Positions 32,078-43,519 of a stretch of 64,000 nt of DNA are shown piece after piece. Location: assembly GCA_932521025.1 (NCBI GenBank), contig OW051470.1, positions 5,256,501 to 5,320,500 on the forward strand, given 5' to 3'. Source of the DNA: Oscheius onirici. Its lineage: Eukaryota > Nematoda > Chromadorea > Rhabditida > Rhabditidae. Position numbers and translations under genes: made by a program. The notes beneath the pieces are model-generated. The model was not told the DNA's origin, made no database searches, and saw nothing but the letters and a program-made list of their open reading frames with translations. Every line of letters begins with the position of its first letter. The stretch's first letter is position 1.

Positions 32078-32833
32078 ATGGGTAACTGCATTACAAGAAA
32101 GAAAAGTCAGGAGCCATCACCAATACTCACACAAGGTTGCCTTTTTTATATCTCGAGGTTATTCAAAAAACTAAGGCCTTCCTCGGGTAAATTTGTGGGT
32201 CGAAAGTTCCGACTTCAGCTCCATACCGGACTTGGACCAATTTGGAGAAAGAACTGAAGAGCCGACCATCTACCGCCCTGCAACCAGCAGTCTTGCTGTG
32301 GAAATAGTTAGTAATATTTTCTGTAAAATATATGCCAAATTAAGGTACCTGATGGATATTCAACAGCTCCGGAAGATCAGTCGGAAGAAGAAGATCCGCA
32401 AATTGCCGGTCCCTGCGCCGAGCCGGAAAAAGACAAAGAGAGTCGTCTGTCGTCGGAATATCTAACGGGAGATGAGACGGAGGTCGCAAACGAAGAAACT
32501 ACCGAAGAAGATCCTTCACTTCAAGCAATGAAAAGGACTCTCGAATTGGAAGCTGTCGAATCGAATGACGACACGCCTCAAATGGTTAGCTGTTTTTTGA
32601 TACTCGATGAAGTATACTTTAGGCACGTGGAGACGACAGACAAATTTCTGCCCTAGCGACTCCGTTAAAACTGGTTCGTTTTCCATCCAAAGCTGCACGA
32701 AATTCATTTTCCTTTTTAGAACGAAATCTCTCCCAGAATTGTCGAGGGACTGGCCGATAAAAAAGGTCGTGTGAAGAAAAGAACCATCCAAAGATACCTC
32801 CAGCTTCGTCGAGATGCCCAGCCCGTAGGATAA
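32078..32833 (+). CDS. Predicted N-myristoylated acidic protein, unknown family
   Basis: ATG directly after GCTTCAG. The start MGNCITRKKSQEPSP is a good N-myristoylation signal with a Cys for palmitoylation, so it probably sits on membranes. Exon 2 has SDFSSIPDLDQFGERTEEPT. A long acidic exon follows (GYSTAPEDQSEEEDPQIAGP ... EVANEETTEEDPSLQAMKRT). The last exons are basic (NEISPRIVEGLADKKGRVKK then RTIQRYLQLRRDAQPVG-stop). Introns are 37-50 nt. About 215 residues. No family recognised; the basic C-terminus suggests a binding helix. Confidence 0.7.
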
Positions 32834-33096
32834 CACAACGCTCTTATCAATGAAAATCCTGCCATCTGTGAATTTTATCCACAACTGTGTCATAAATATT
32901 GAAAAAAACTGACTGCGATTCATTTATTTGAGACTCTCACTAAGAATAATAATTTTCACGCAGGTTAGACCTTATCACAAGAGAGACGAGTTTAAACTGT
33001 ACACAAATTATTACTAGAGACTAACCGCACGAAAAAATAACGCTATTATATTCTAGTGAATGTCAATCGAGGTTTACTCTGAGGAGATAACGGTGT

Positions 33097-34710
33097 TTAC
33101 TTCTTGGCGGCGGCAGCCAGCTTCATAAGACCCTCAGTAGAGTGCGACTTGGGACGCTCCAGAGGTAGACCCATTCCACGGGCCCAAATGAGCTGAGAGA
33201 GACATCCGAGAGCGCGAGAAACTCCGAATAGAACGGTGTAGAAGGACATTTCAGTCATTCCGAAGTATTGGAGGAGAACTCCAGAGTGAGCATCAACATT
33301 GGGCCAGGGATTCTTGGCCTGAATCGATTATTGACGACGTTTTTAAGAAAAACGATTACCTTGCCCTGCTCGAGGAGGATGTTGGGGGTGATCTTGTAAA
33401 GAGTAGAAACAAGGCGGAACAGGTCATCCTTGGGCAGATGTTTTAAAGCGAATTCACGCTGGCACTCGTAGCGAGGATCGGTTTTACGAAGAACGGCGTG
33501 ACCGTATCCGGGAACAACCTGGAAATTATTCGTCAAACGACAATGAATCAAGCAGTACCTGTCCGCTCTTCAAATGTTTCCAGACCCATTCCTTGAGCTG
33601 TTCCTCGGAATAGTTGAATCCAACTTCGCTGACAATTTTGTTGAGGAAAACGAGGACTTCTTGATTGGCAAGACCGTGAAGAGGACCAGCCAGACCGGCC
33701 ATAGCAGCCGAGAAACTGAGGTAGGGATCCGAGAGAGCCGATCCGACAAGATGGGAAGTATGGGCAGACACATTTCCTCCTTCGTGATCAGAGTGAATAA
33801 CGAGGTACAGACGCATCAGTTCAGCGAAAAGAGGATCGTCATAGCCGAGCATGGAACAGAAGTTGGCAGACCAGTCTTTCTTGGGATCAATGACTCCGAC
33901 AGCAGATCCATCACGGTACAGATTGCGGTAGATCATGGCGGCAACGGTAGGCAGCTTAGCCAACAAGTCCATAGAATCCTAAAATAAAATGTTTAGGAAT
34001 ACTTTACGAAGAGCAACCTCATATGCGTACTCCCAGTAGGCGCTCTTCGGCACTCCACGAGCATAAGCAGCGGCAAATTTGCTTTCGTTGTTGAGAGCAG
34101 CAATAGCGGCAACAAATTGAGCCATTGGGTGGAGGTTATCGGGGAAATTGTCGAGCATACGAGCGACATGAGCAGGCAGATCAGCACGAGCATTCCATTC
34201 CTTCGTAATGGCTGCAGTCTGCTTCTCGCTGGGAACGTCTCCTGTACACAACAGCCACCAGATTCCCTCAGGGATGGGCTCTTCTCCGCCGGCGGCCTTT
34301 GGCAGCAGCTTTTGGCATTCGGGAATAGAGTATCCACGGAAACGGATTCCCTCTTCGGGATCGAGGACGGAGGTCTCGGTGACCATTCCCTTCATCGATC
34401 TCATTCCACCGTAGATCTAAAATAAAGCAATTATTGTGTGAAAAACAGTTAAGCTTACCATGTCGATGTTGACTTGTTGGACAACGGTGTCTTTGTGCTG
34501 GGCACGGAATTCCTTGACTTTGGCATTGTGAGCGGGGATCTTCTTGGCCAGAACCTCTTTCAGATTAGTCGATTGATCGGCCTGGGTGGAAAGACCAGCC
34601 GAAGCAGGAGCAGCGACTCCCTGAACAACTTCTTTTGCAAAAATTACAGTAGAATTTACCTTGGAAAGGAAGGTAGAGGTACGACGCAAAATATTGGCAG
34701 AAAGAGACAT
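33097..34710 (-). CDS. cts-1: Citrate synthase, mitochondrial
   Basis: First enzyme of the TCA cycle, condensing oxaloacetate and acetyl-CoA. ATG at 34710, transit peptide [17 protein letters not shown]. The mature part includes [40 protein letters not shown] and the catalytic residues: His in [16 protein letters not shown], His in [17 protein letters not shown], and Asp in [16 protein letters not shown]. It ends [10 protein letters not shown] at 33097. Exons are joined by introns of about 40-50 nt. Full length. Substrate supply from pyruvate carboxylase is also encoded in this window (49.0-53.1 kb). Confidence 0.96.
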
Positions 34711-34926
34711 CCTGGTGACCCTAAATGAGGTGGTTGTAAAAGCGAAAACGTTTAAATGAACGGGAGTAAATAAAAACGGCAATAACCGCAGAAACACACA
34801 AAATAAATGTAAAGCAAATAGTATATTTACAGATGTTGGAAAGAGTACACTGCCCAAAGCGAACCGAATAATGAGACCGAATGAAAATAGCCGTAGCACC
34901 AAGAATGTAAGAGAAATGTGTAGAAA

Positions 34927-36213
34927 CTAAAACGTTTCCAGCAAAAGTAAAGCATTCAGTTTTGCCGATCGTTTAGCTGCTTCTTCGTCATTTCCAGCAC
35001 CACAGAAGACGTATTCCTCTTCATGTTCTCCTTTTTTCGCGCATACAATTGTCATCATAACTTGTGTCATTCCTGGAATACTAGCTTCAAAAGGAAAAAA
35101 AAGCGGTTCTCGCCAAAGGTGCATGGTTTCTCCAGAGTTCTGTACACGGGAGCAGTAAATGAAGCAACTTTGTCCTTGTCATTCAAGATTTCCTCCATCG
35201 ATTTTCCAGGATTGATAGTGCAGGGTCGATATCGTACAGGCTCATCAATTTCCGTTTCTGAATCGAAAATAATGACACTTGCGCAAGCACAAACCATCAA
35301 TGACGAGATCATTGAAGTCTTTGTCCATTATCTTCATACCCTTTTCGAGATTTGTCAACATTAAGAATGCGGCTAATGTCTTGGCATCTTTCTTCTTTTT
35401 ACCAGTACCTTCAGTTTGGACATCTTGCACCTGAAGAACTATTTTTTGAAAGGAATTTGAAAAGAAATTTTTTTTTTGAAAGTTTTTGATACTAGTTTGT
35501 AACGAAACCTACAAAACATTTGACAATGAATGTGCGATCAGTAGGGGGTCCTTCTTCAATATCTTCGTAGCGCGGCATCTGCAGTTTTGATTTGGTGCAA
35601 CTGAAAAAAAATATATTGAAGAATTGCAAACAAACTGTACAATTCTTGAACTGCTCCAACGTAGTTTTTCTCCTTGATAAATTCTGCATCTTCAGCTGCT
35701 GGGGGAGACGGCGGTCTTTCGTTCAGCTGATCTGTACTTCGTTCACTGTAATACAAAATTCAGCAACATAATAATAGGACAACTAACATTACGGCGATGG
35801 CCTCTTCGACATCAGCTGGGAAGTTGAAATATTGGCAGTAAGAAGGAAAATTCCGAATAAGCTGCTTCAATAACTCTCGTGCAGCATATTGCTTTGCTAT
35901 CTTCTTCGATTTCGCAGTTCCTCGGCCGACTATATCGCGAAAGGTGCATTCTGCGGTGAAATCTGGAACCTACAAAATGTATTGATAAAATATTGAAAAA
36001 GTTGTACCTGTAATGTCCCTCCGCTAAATGCATAGACGGCTGCCTCTCCTCCTTGAAGTCTTTTGAGGCCTTCATCGAGTAGCATTACTGGAGTTTTCTG
36101 AAATTGCTCGGCAATGAAAGGGACAGACACTCTATCAAATTTATCGCAAAAAGAGAACGCACACTGAGCGGGGCAAGGGTGAAGGTCGGTCGGAGGCCAG
36201 TGCGATAACACAT
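34927..36213 (-). CDS. rde-4: dsRNA-binding protein of the RDE-4/TRBP type
   Basis: Three double-stranded-RNA-binding domains read leftward. dsRBD1: KTPVMLLDEGLKRLQGG ... FRDIVGRGTAKSKKIAKQYA. dsRBD2: YVGAVQE ... RTFIVKCFV, QDVQTEGTGKKKKDAKTLAA. dsRBD3 is a type-B domain ending VFCGAGNDEEAAKRSAKLNA then LLLLETF-stop. The basic GxGxSKKxAK-type loop that contacts RNA is present in domains 1 and 2. The start at 36213 (MCYRTGLRPTFTLAPLS spliced in phase to KTPVML over about 65 nt) is tentative. C. elegans RDE-4 hands long dsRNA to Dicer; TRBP/Loquacious relatives act in miRNA processing, so the exact orthology is inferred. It follows a small cistron by about 120 nt. Confidence 0.75.
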
Positions 36214-36329
36214 GTGCACTCTCAAAAGATTAGTAGCGAGACGCAAAGAACGGCCACAAGAAAGCTCTGCTATGAACCAAGAGAGAATATTGAGAATGTT
36301 TGAAAAACGATTCGATTGGCAGTTGCTTG

Positions 36330-36906
36330 TTACTCGAAACACGAAGCATACAAAGCTGCGATCAAAGAACGCTCAATTAGATTGAATAAAAAAGGCTGAT
36401 GTTTGGTGTCAAATCTGTAGAGAAAAAAAACGAGAGCGGAAAAAACATCTATTAATCACGCACGAGGAAATTGGGTTCATTAAACGAGCAATATACCCGA
36501 AGGTGTGAGAAAATGCAAGGTGACAGTTGAAACTCTTCCCTGGTATACGTCAGATAGCGTAATTGCGAGTTTTTGTTTTTAAGGGAGTTTTTTTGTTGAC
36601 CCCAGGATATTGACACGAGCTGGGTGCCATACGAAAGAGCATAAATTAAAACCACTCCAGGGGTCACAGAGGTCAATTCATTCGGTAGCTGAAAATCTAG
36701 GAAACAGCATTATTTTTGATGCTCTATCGCTTGGCACCCAGCTCATACCTTGTTAGTTTTTCCAAGTTTTCTAATTTTTTACATTCAAAACAAAAACTCA
36801 CGGGATGCGCATCGTATTTCTCAGCCATAATATCAGATGTATTTGGTATGAAGTATTCCGGATCCGTTTGTCTCAGATCGTCTATATGTGTGAAGGGGCG
36901 TTCCAT
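36330..36906 (-). CDS. Small protein upstream of the rde-4-like gene
   Basis: ATG at 36906, 10 nt after CCTTTCAG. Exon 1: MERPFTHIDDLRQTDPEYFI then PNTSDIMAEKYDAHP. Exon 2: LPNELTSVTPGVVLIYALSY, hydrophobic. Exon 3, after an intron ending TCTCTACAG: FDTKHQPFLFNLIERSLIAA then LYASCFE-stop at 36330. About 90 residues, with one or two short hydrophobic stretches; no family recognised. The exon 2-3 junction is my inference. The close distance to the rde-4-like start suggests an operon. Confidence 0.45.
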
Positions 36907-37291
36907 TCGTGGACTTCTGAAAGGTTCTTATTGTTTCTGGTATGAAAAAAAACTGATGTAACCGAAATCCCAAGAATTTGTTCAACGAACACGTCGAAAT
37001 GGTAAAAGAGAAATTGAACGCGGGAAACTATTGAAGGGCTCCAGCAGCCCTTCAAATCGTGGCGGGACGCGAGAATTTTCTTACTGTAACTCCAGTTTGC
37101 CCGGTTGCTTCAAAGTTTTCGCATTTCTTTTTCATTTTTTTTCCATTTTGCTTCGCCATTTGTTATTTTTTTAAGCTAAAAGCAATGAAGACATACCCTT
37201 CACCAAAGAAAGGACTATTAAATTTAGACATAGAAACACTTTCTTTTAGTTTCAGCCGTGTTTTATTATCTTTTTTTTGCAGGTAATATTA

Positions 37292-37605
37292 ATGTTCTTC
37301 ACAGTCCCGAATTGGGCTGCCAGAATACGTGAAGACCGTCGTCCCCTCTACCGTCGAATCTTCACCAACAGAAGGCTAGATTTTGCACATAAAAGTAAGA
37401 CTTTTGCCGTTTTTTATTTATTCTAAACGTTTTAGCACTAGTTCGGTCTATTCTGGGATTTCTTCTCTTCAGCACATCTTATTGCATTGTGAATACTGGT
37501 ATATATTACAAGTACGTGCGACCACTACGACAAGAAGAGCGAGAGCGATTAGAAAGAGAACTTATTGAAGCTGACAAAGCCGGATTCAAAGTTAATTTGA
37601 AGTAG
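37292..37605 (+). CDS. Small single-pass membrane protein, first of a tight pair
   Basis: ATG 10 nt after TTTTTGCAG. The basic N-terminus MFFTVPNWAARIREDRRPLY then RRIFTNRR is followed by a 41-nt intron. One transmembrane helix (VRSILGFLLFSTSYCIVNTG) and a charged C-terminal helix (YVRPLRQEERERLERELIEA) end at 37605. About 90 residues. This layout resembles small inner-membrane assembly factors of mitochondria, but I cannot name it. It is followed 33 nt later by another small membrane protein on the same strand. Confidence 0.65.
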
Positions 37606-37638
37606 GTCTTTTTTCCTTCCACAAATAAGGTAATTCAG

Positions 37639-37933
37639 ATGAAATTCACACGCATTATGTCCACGGTTGTCTCTCGTTGGGAGAGTATTTTCGGCCTTGG
37701 AGTGACAACGGGTGCTGGTTTTGAGCTCTTCAAAATCTATTTCTCTTTCAACGGTTAGTTGCCTTATTTTAGTTTCTACAATGACCAAGTATCAATGAAT
37801 ACTACTTTTTTCAGGTGTGAACTACTACAGTGTTTTCAAGAAGAAACAACTACAAAAGGAATTGGACGAATTCGAACGCAGTCTGAAAGAGCTGGATCAA
37901 CTCATTGTGACGGGCGTTCCGCAAAATTTCTAG
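37639..37933 (+). CDS. Small single-pass membrane protein, PET100-like
   Basis: The ATG directly abuts GTAATTCAG, an acceptor that must be used for trans-splicing because cis-splicing from the previous frame hits a stop. MKFTRIMSTVVSRWESIFGL, a short helix (TGAGFELFKIYFSFNG), one 45-60-nt intron, and a charged coiled-coil tail (KKKQLQKELDEFERSLKELD) ending VPQNF. The FELFKIYFSF segment followed by a charged helix resembles the cytochrome oxidase assembly factor PET100 (LEIFRMIIYLTFP), but the match is weak. Second cistron of a two-gene unit. Confidence 0.6.
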
Positions 37934-38086
37934 TCGTTTCATTCCGCGATACATCCATCAATTTATTAGGATTTCTAGGTTATGTTCAGCTGTTGTCTGT
38001 TATTTTTGTCAGTTGTTAACGTGTATTTATCATTTTGCTCTCCTCATTTCAAACATTAAATGCACAAAATAGGTACTATTAATTTA

Positions 38087-41000
38087 TTAAGAACTTTCTT
38101 GGAATTGAGATTGCTTTGGGGGTGGTGTCGCTGAGCTGTATTGTTGAAGTTGCAAGAACTGATTACGCAACATTTTCTGCTTTTCAGCCAATCGTTCCTG
38201 TCTCTGCTCCAACTCTTGTCTGAAATTTCCGTTGTGATTAACTCATTCGTCCTACCGTCTTTCTGTAATTAGGTCCTTGTGTTCAGGAATTGGTGTTGCC
38301 GGCGCGTTGATTGTATCTTCGATTATATTTTTCAGCTGTTCTGGAAGCTCAGGTGGCTGCAATTTCAATTGTTTAGTGTTCGCGTGTAAAACTCACTTTA
38401 GTGAACTTTGTTCGAACATCTTGTACGGAAAATCTGCTGGGCGGTCGGGGAGGAATGCCAGGCTGTCCAACCTAAGTCGCCAATTACGATAACAATCAAG
38501 TTTTTCAATAGGGAAGAACGTAGGAAAGACCACTGAACCGACCTCTTCGAGCACTCCGTCAAGACCAGCCACGGGATTGAAACTCGTCGGAGGAAGCGGT
38601 GCAGCATTTTCAAGCTGTTGATGTCCATTGGTGAGAACAGGCAAAGATGCAGTCATAATTGGAGGCGGAACAACAATTGCTACGGTTTTTGACGTCGGAT
38701 TCGGAGTGAAGACGGCTGGTCGTTCAAAGGACGGATCAACAGATGGTGTGGAAGGAGCTTCCTCTTTAACAAACTTTTGCAAAGCCGGATCTTGGACCAT
38801 AGCCAGTTTCTTCATTGTGACCATTATATTGGCTAACGCCTTGCACCTTCGCAATGATTGATCCACTGACTGAGTTTGTTCCTTAATAAGCTTCTCTTCT
38901 CGAAGCACCTTTTCCATATAAGACTTAATTGTTTCTTCAATCTTCGACTGTAAAGGGGTAAATGCTTCTGTAATTCGTATTTTTTTCAATCAAAGTAACC
39001 GAAAACATACGTTTCAGTTCAGCTGCTTCTCCTCCAAGACGAGCTAGTCTGATAGTCAGTTGCTCAACTTCCGTCATTCTCAACTTCTTGTTACTGTTCA
39101 GCACTCCCGCCCTCACAGCCTCCACTTCGTTTTCAAGACTCCTAAAACTATTTCATTGGTTTTTATCCTAACTCACGTAAGACTGTTCAACAGAGTTGTA
39201 ACCTTTGAGGCATGAACTTCCTGTTCTTTTTGGAGTTCTCCTTCATTCGATGGTTTGACCGGAACGTAGCCCTGGTGACCACCACGACCTGTCTGATGAC
39301 TGACCACTATCCGAGTAATCTGATCTCCAGCCTCACGCAACAGACTCCTGGCCGTCTGAGCGTTGACCTGATATCTGAGTGTGTAAAGTGCCGGATCTGT
39401 CAAACCTGAGCCATTCTTCTCAGCTGACGGACGTCGTTTTTGGCCTGTTGAACCTGTCCGGACAGACCATGAAGTTGGTGGTGAGAATGGCTTGAAATGC
39501 TTTCTGGTAAGCTGGCAGGCTCTTCGGAAGATTCTCGTGGATCGGCATGAAGAGCAAGAATCTCCTTTCGCAGATGTGCCATATCTTTCTGAGCTCGCTC
39601 GTTCATCCCTTTGCTCACAAGTGCCGAATGGACCAGACTGGAGAGGCCAGCCAACTGACGTTCCATTGTTTCCATTCGTTCTCTGCAACAAACCGTTCAT
39701 TGAATTTTATTTTCTAAGCAAAAGGCAGATAGAGTAATGTTGGTATGCTAACTAGCTCCAGGTGTTTTTTTTTTGCGATTTGCTCACGACAATGAGACTA
39801 AGTTCAGTAGTTTATCTGAAACTAAAACCTTCAAAGAGGAACTCACCTCGACTCTCTGTCGACAATCACGGGCGTAACTGATCCACTTCTAGTTCCACTT
39901 CCTTGACTCGAGTCGTCTTCAAAAGCTCGTCTTCTGGGCGGTTTCTGAGGAATGAACTCGGCCATAGCAGAAGCTGGACGTGCCACAAACTGATTTCTGA
40001 AAGGAAGTCATGTAAAGTTGATAGTTGCTAAACCTCGTCCGTCTCTGATCGTCTATTTCATTTTCCGAATGGTAGTCAGGATGATCCATTCCCGGCCCGA
40101 ATGGCATTGGGCTGACGGAGCCACTCTGGTCTCTCAGACGGAGAACCGATCTATCAGAGATATCTCTCGGGTCTTCCAGCTCGTAGAAAAGCTGACTTTT
40201 TGATGGTTCTTGAATGTAGATTTTCACATGTGGCTGGTCAATAAAGTGTCGATTGATGTTGGGAAAAGCTCGGAGAAAGGCCATTTTCACCTGAAACAAT
40301 TTATAAATAGTCCAATAAAAGGATTAGAACCTGATAGAGAGTCGAAATGTCTGGAGGAAGAATAGCTCTCTTGACCTCATCATGAGCTTGGAGGAAGACA
40401 ACATTCATTTTTTGCAGACGAGTTCCGTCACTACATTTGAAATTGAAAGAACAAGAGAGAACTCACTTGACATTGGGTGGTTCCACATAGACCGGCCCAT
40501 CGTTTCGTCCTCTAGAAGACTCCGGAAAGACATTCTGAAGCTACTGTTTGAATCAGTACATAACCGAATCTTCTATAAGCTACTCATAAGTTTTACTCAA
40601 TTGCTTCGAAATAAAAAAGGCGTACTTACGGGATCATTTCTCCTACTTGGCGGGACTCTCAGTCCGAGTCGGGAAAGTTCGTCGTCGTCCTGGCGAGCCA
40701 GTGGGGCCACACGGACCTGTAATCTCATATATCTTGCGAGTTAACGAGTTTATTCACAACATTCAGAGCTACATCACACATATTATGAAAAGATCAAAGA
40801 ATAGAATCGAGTTACCTCGTTAGGTCGCCAGGCCTGTTCGTGAGGAAGTGAGTTAGTCAGACGGACCGAGTTACCTTAAGATTTAATTTCGTTCGTTACT
40901 TCTTCGAAACAAAAAATCTTACCACTAGCAGGCCCAATAGAGCCAATAAGTCTGGCTTCTCCGTAGTCATTCGCAAAGTCAGGTTCCTGTTGGAAACGGA

Positions 41001-41878
41001 CATTTCGTTGTTGCGGTTGACTGACAACATGTACAGCTCGTTCGGGTTCTGGCGTTTTCCCACGAAAAAGACGCGTTTTCCACGAGAATATAGGCATCTT
41101 TTTTAAAAGACTCGCAAGACTTAGGGGAGGGCAGCGAGAGTTGTTACAGCCGGCCGGAGTGACCGCCGTGTTGTAACCCTACGGGCATCCAACCCGGCTG
41201 TTCAATTTGTTCTCCCACGTGTAAACTTCGCGCTCTTTTAAGACCTTTTAAACGGCAACTAACCATCAGTAACCAGATGATTTATCCATTCGTCGAGACG
41301 TCTTCGGCCGTCAGGACGACGAGATGGTGGCAGTAGAGCCTTGTCTGCTAGGAGCTGATCTTTTCAGACTGTTGAGAAAACTCACCCGACGATGTTCTAC
41401 CTGGTCCTTTCAGAGATGTTGTTCCTCGCTCAGAGTACCGTCTGAAATAATTTTCTAAAGAAATTCTTCAAATGAGAGTCAATTTCGTTACGTCCAATGG
41501 TCACATTGTATGTACACAAGACCCTATAAAAAATTCTACTAAATTCAAAGAATATAGTTTGATTTGAACCTCTTCTTTTCAACTGAATGTAACCAAGAGA
41601 TAAAAAAACTACCTGTGGAAGTGAGAAAGTCCATCGTCCAGAGAGGCCTTTCTCCCAGGCGCACTAATGCAGCTGCTGAACATGCGAGACTGAGAGAAAC
41701 TGTCAACAGTAGCGGACGGGCCAGCACTCGAGACTTGAGAGGGCCTCCCAACAGCTAGAAGGACATCTCGTGAAGTCGCTTGAACGGGGGTCCACATTAT
41801 GGGAAATGGATAAGAAGCTGTAGCGTTTTTATATTCCGACGAATCGTACAGTTTTTTTCTAGTGTGCGTCGGCGCCAT
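38087..41878 (-). CDS. AIP3/Bud6-domain scaffold related to p140Cap (SRCIN1)
   Basis: Long multi-exon gene. The diagnostic exon is MAFLRAFPNINRHFIDQPHV then KIYIQEPSKSQLFYELEDPR and DISDRSVLRLRD, which matches the FxAFP...IYIKDPxxxVFYELEDIRDIxDRSLL block of p140Cap and its fly relatives. Downstream come coiled coils (METMERQLAGLSSLVHSALV; NAQTARSLLREAGDQITRIV; VEAVRAGVLNSNKKLRMTEV; SKIEETIKSYMEKVLREEKL) and a proline-rich, disordered tail ending PKQSQFQESS at 38087. The 5' part is uncertain: I place the start at 41878 (MAPTHTRKKLYDSSEYKNAT), but 41097 (MPIFSWKTRLFRGK) is an alternative. Relatives regulate Src and the actin cytoskeleton. Confidence 0.7.
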
Positions 41879-42131
41879 TTGCACTAAGGATTACTCAGTG
41901 GATCCTGTTGACGCAATGGCGCGAAAGAAGATGCAGCTAAATTAAGAAGTAAGAGAAACGCTGATTCGATTTTCTTTTGGAGTTTCTTATGACTTGTGGC
42001 TTCTAAAAGATAGTAAGTTTGTATTGAAGAGTAGAAAAGTTCTTTTGAGGAGTTTACATGTAGAAACGTGTCACAACCAGTCAATGTGGCGAGTCTAGAG
42101 AGTCGACTAGCCATTCGAGCAGCTGACGATC

Positions 42132-43220
42132 ATGGGAGACGGTTCGACGAAGAAGAAGCCGAAAACGAAGCGCGCCGTCCGCCGAGTCCAGAGCACGAAC
42201 CACCAGGATGAAGGCAGCAAACAACCGACCAAAGTAGCTGGACTCCGAAGAAAGAATTCTGCCGTTCCAACCGAGGACGAGAGTACGCAGAAGAATCCTG
42301 CACGTCGGACGAGTCGACTCGTAGCCAAGAAGATGTCAGACGAAGTAGAAGTCGCCTGTCAGGACTTTGTGGACCACCACGATCCTGCGACGGTTCGCGA
42401 AGAGTACCAGACGATCTCGGACATGGTGCTGGGAGAGCACAAGGCCTGCTGCGAGTTCAAGCATCGCAATCGTCACGAGTCCGTTCCGTGTCTCGATGCG
42501 ACGAGGGTCAAGATCACTGAAACGTCCGAGCCTGGCTGCGACTTCATCCATGCCAACAAGTTCGTCTACGAGAAGGCAGACCGCGACTACATCCTGACTC
42601 AGACTCCTCTTCAGAACACAATGGAAGACTTCTGGAGGATGGTCTTCCAGGAGAACTCGCTCACCATCGTCCTGATCGGTCGATTCTACGAGCAAGGCAA
42701 AGAGTCCTGTGAGCAGTTCTGGCCCACAACTTCCGGTCAGTACAAGTACTACGGAAGAATGTTCATAAACAACAAGAAGACGGAAATGAAGGAGGCAGTC
42801 ACCAGCTACACACTGGAGGTTCTGCCCGAGGCATGCAGCAACTCCATTTTCGTCACTCTGTACCACTACGAGAACTGGGAAACTGGCAGTGCGACTCCTA
42901 CTCGCTCGATTCTCCGTCTAAGGAATCTTCTTCGTCTGGGCGAGCCGGGTCCGATGACAGTCATCAGCTCGGAAGGAGTCAATCGTGCCAGCTGCTTCGT
43001 GGCTATCGACGTCGTCTTGTCCAGACTCCTCAAAGGATTCAAGACTCGTCTGGTGGATGTGGCCAAAGCGATCCGACAGACCCGTGCTCTCGCCTTCAGC
43101 TCCTCCGAAGTTCAGTACCTGTTCGCCCACCAAGCCGCTCTCGATTACATCCGGGCCAAGAACGGCAAGTTCAAGGAGGCCATGGACAAGTTCAATAGTC
43201 GAGTGAACAGCTGCATCTAG
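42132..43220 (+). CDS. Intronless PTP-family pseud-phosphatase
   Basis: A single 1,089-nt exon in a region where other genes have many introns. Basic N-tail (MGDGSTKKKPKTKRAVRRVQ), then a protein tyrosine phosphatase fold: HRNRHESVPCLDATRVKI, DFIHANKFVYEKADRDYILT, QTPLQNTMEDFWRMVFQENS. The catalytic loop should read HCSAGxGRT but is ISSEGVNRA: the Cys is Ser and the His is lost, though the Arg remains. The WPD loop reads NWETG, without the general-acid Asp. It should not hydrolyse phosphotyrosine; substrate binding or scaffolding is likely. Nematodes have many such intronless PTPs, often sperm-expressed. An AATAAA follows at about 43245. Divergent from the p140Cap-like gene. Confidence 0.88.
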   Translation: MGDGSTKKKPKTKRAVRRVQSTNHQDEGSKQPTKVAGLRRKNSAVPTEDESTQKNPARRTSRLVAKKMSDEVEVACQDFVDHHDPATVREEYQTISDMVLGEHKACCEFKHRNRHESVPCLDATRVKITETSEPGCDFIHANKFVYEKADRDYILTQTPLQNTMEDFWRMVFQENSLTIVLIGRFYEQGKESCEQFWPTTSGQYKYYGRMFINNKKTEMKEAVTSYTLEVLPEACSNSIFVTLYHYENWETGSATPTRSILRLRNLLRLGEPGPMTVISSEGVNRASCFVAIDVVLSRLLKGFKTRLVDVAKAIRQTRALAFSSSEVQYLFAHQAALDYIRAKNGKFKEAMDKFNSRVNSCI

Positions 43221-43519
43221 AAGACACTTCCCGTCGTGAATCAAAGTAATAAAAGTGTCAAAAACTGTTTTGTTCTTTCTAGGGGGACGGGGAGGGTAGG
43301 AACTTTTCTAGCTTTGGTAGTTCATGTGTTTTGGCATTTTTAACACATTAGTAACATGTATGTTTTTTTATTTCCATCACAACATGGTAAGCCACCGAAA
43401 AAAGTTTGTGTTGTACCAGAGAAGAAGAATACCCGGATGTGATCACAATTTGGGGGAAAGAACAAGCTCGCAATGTCATCATGCTTGGAGAGATACAGCG
43501 GGGAAACAATAAAAACAAT

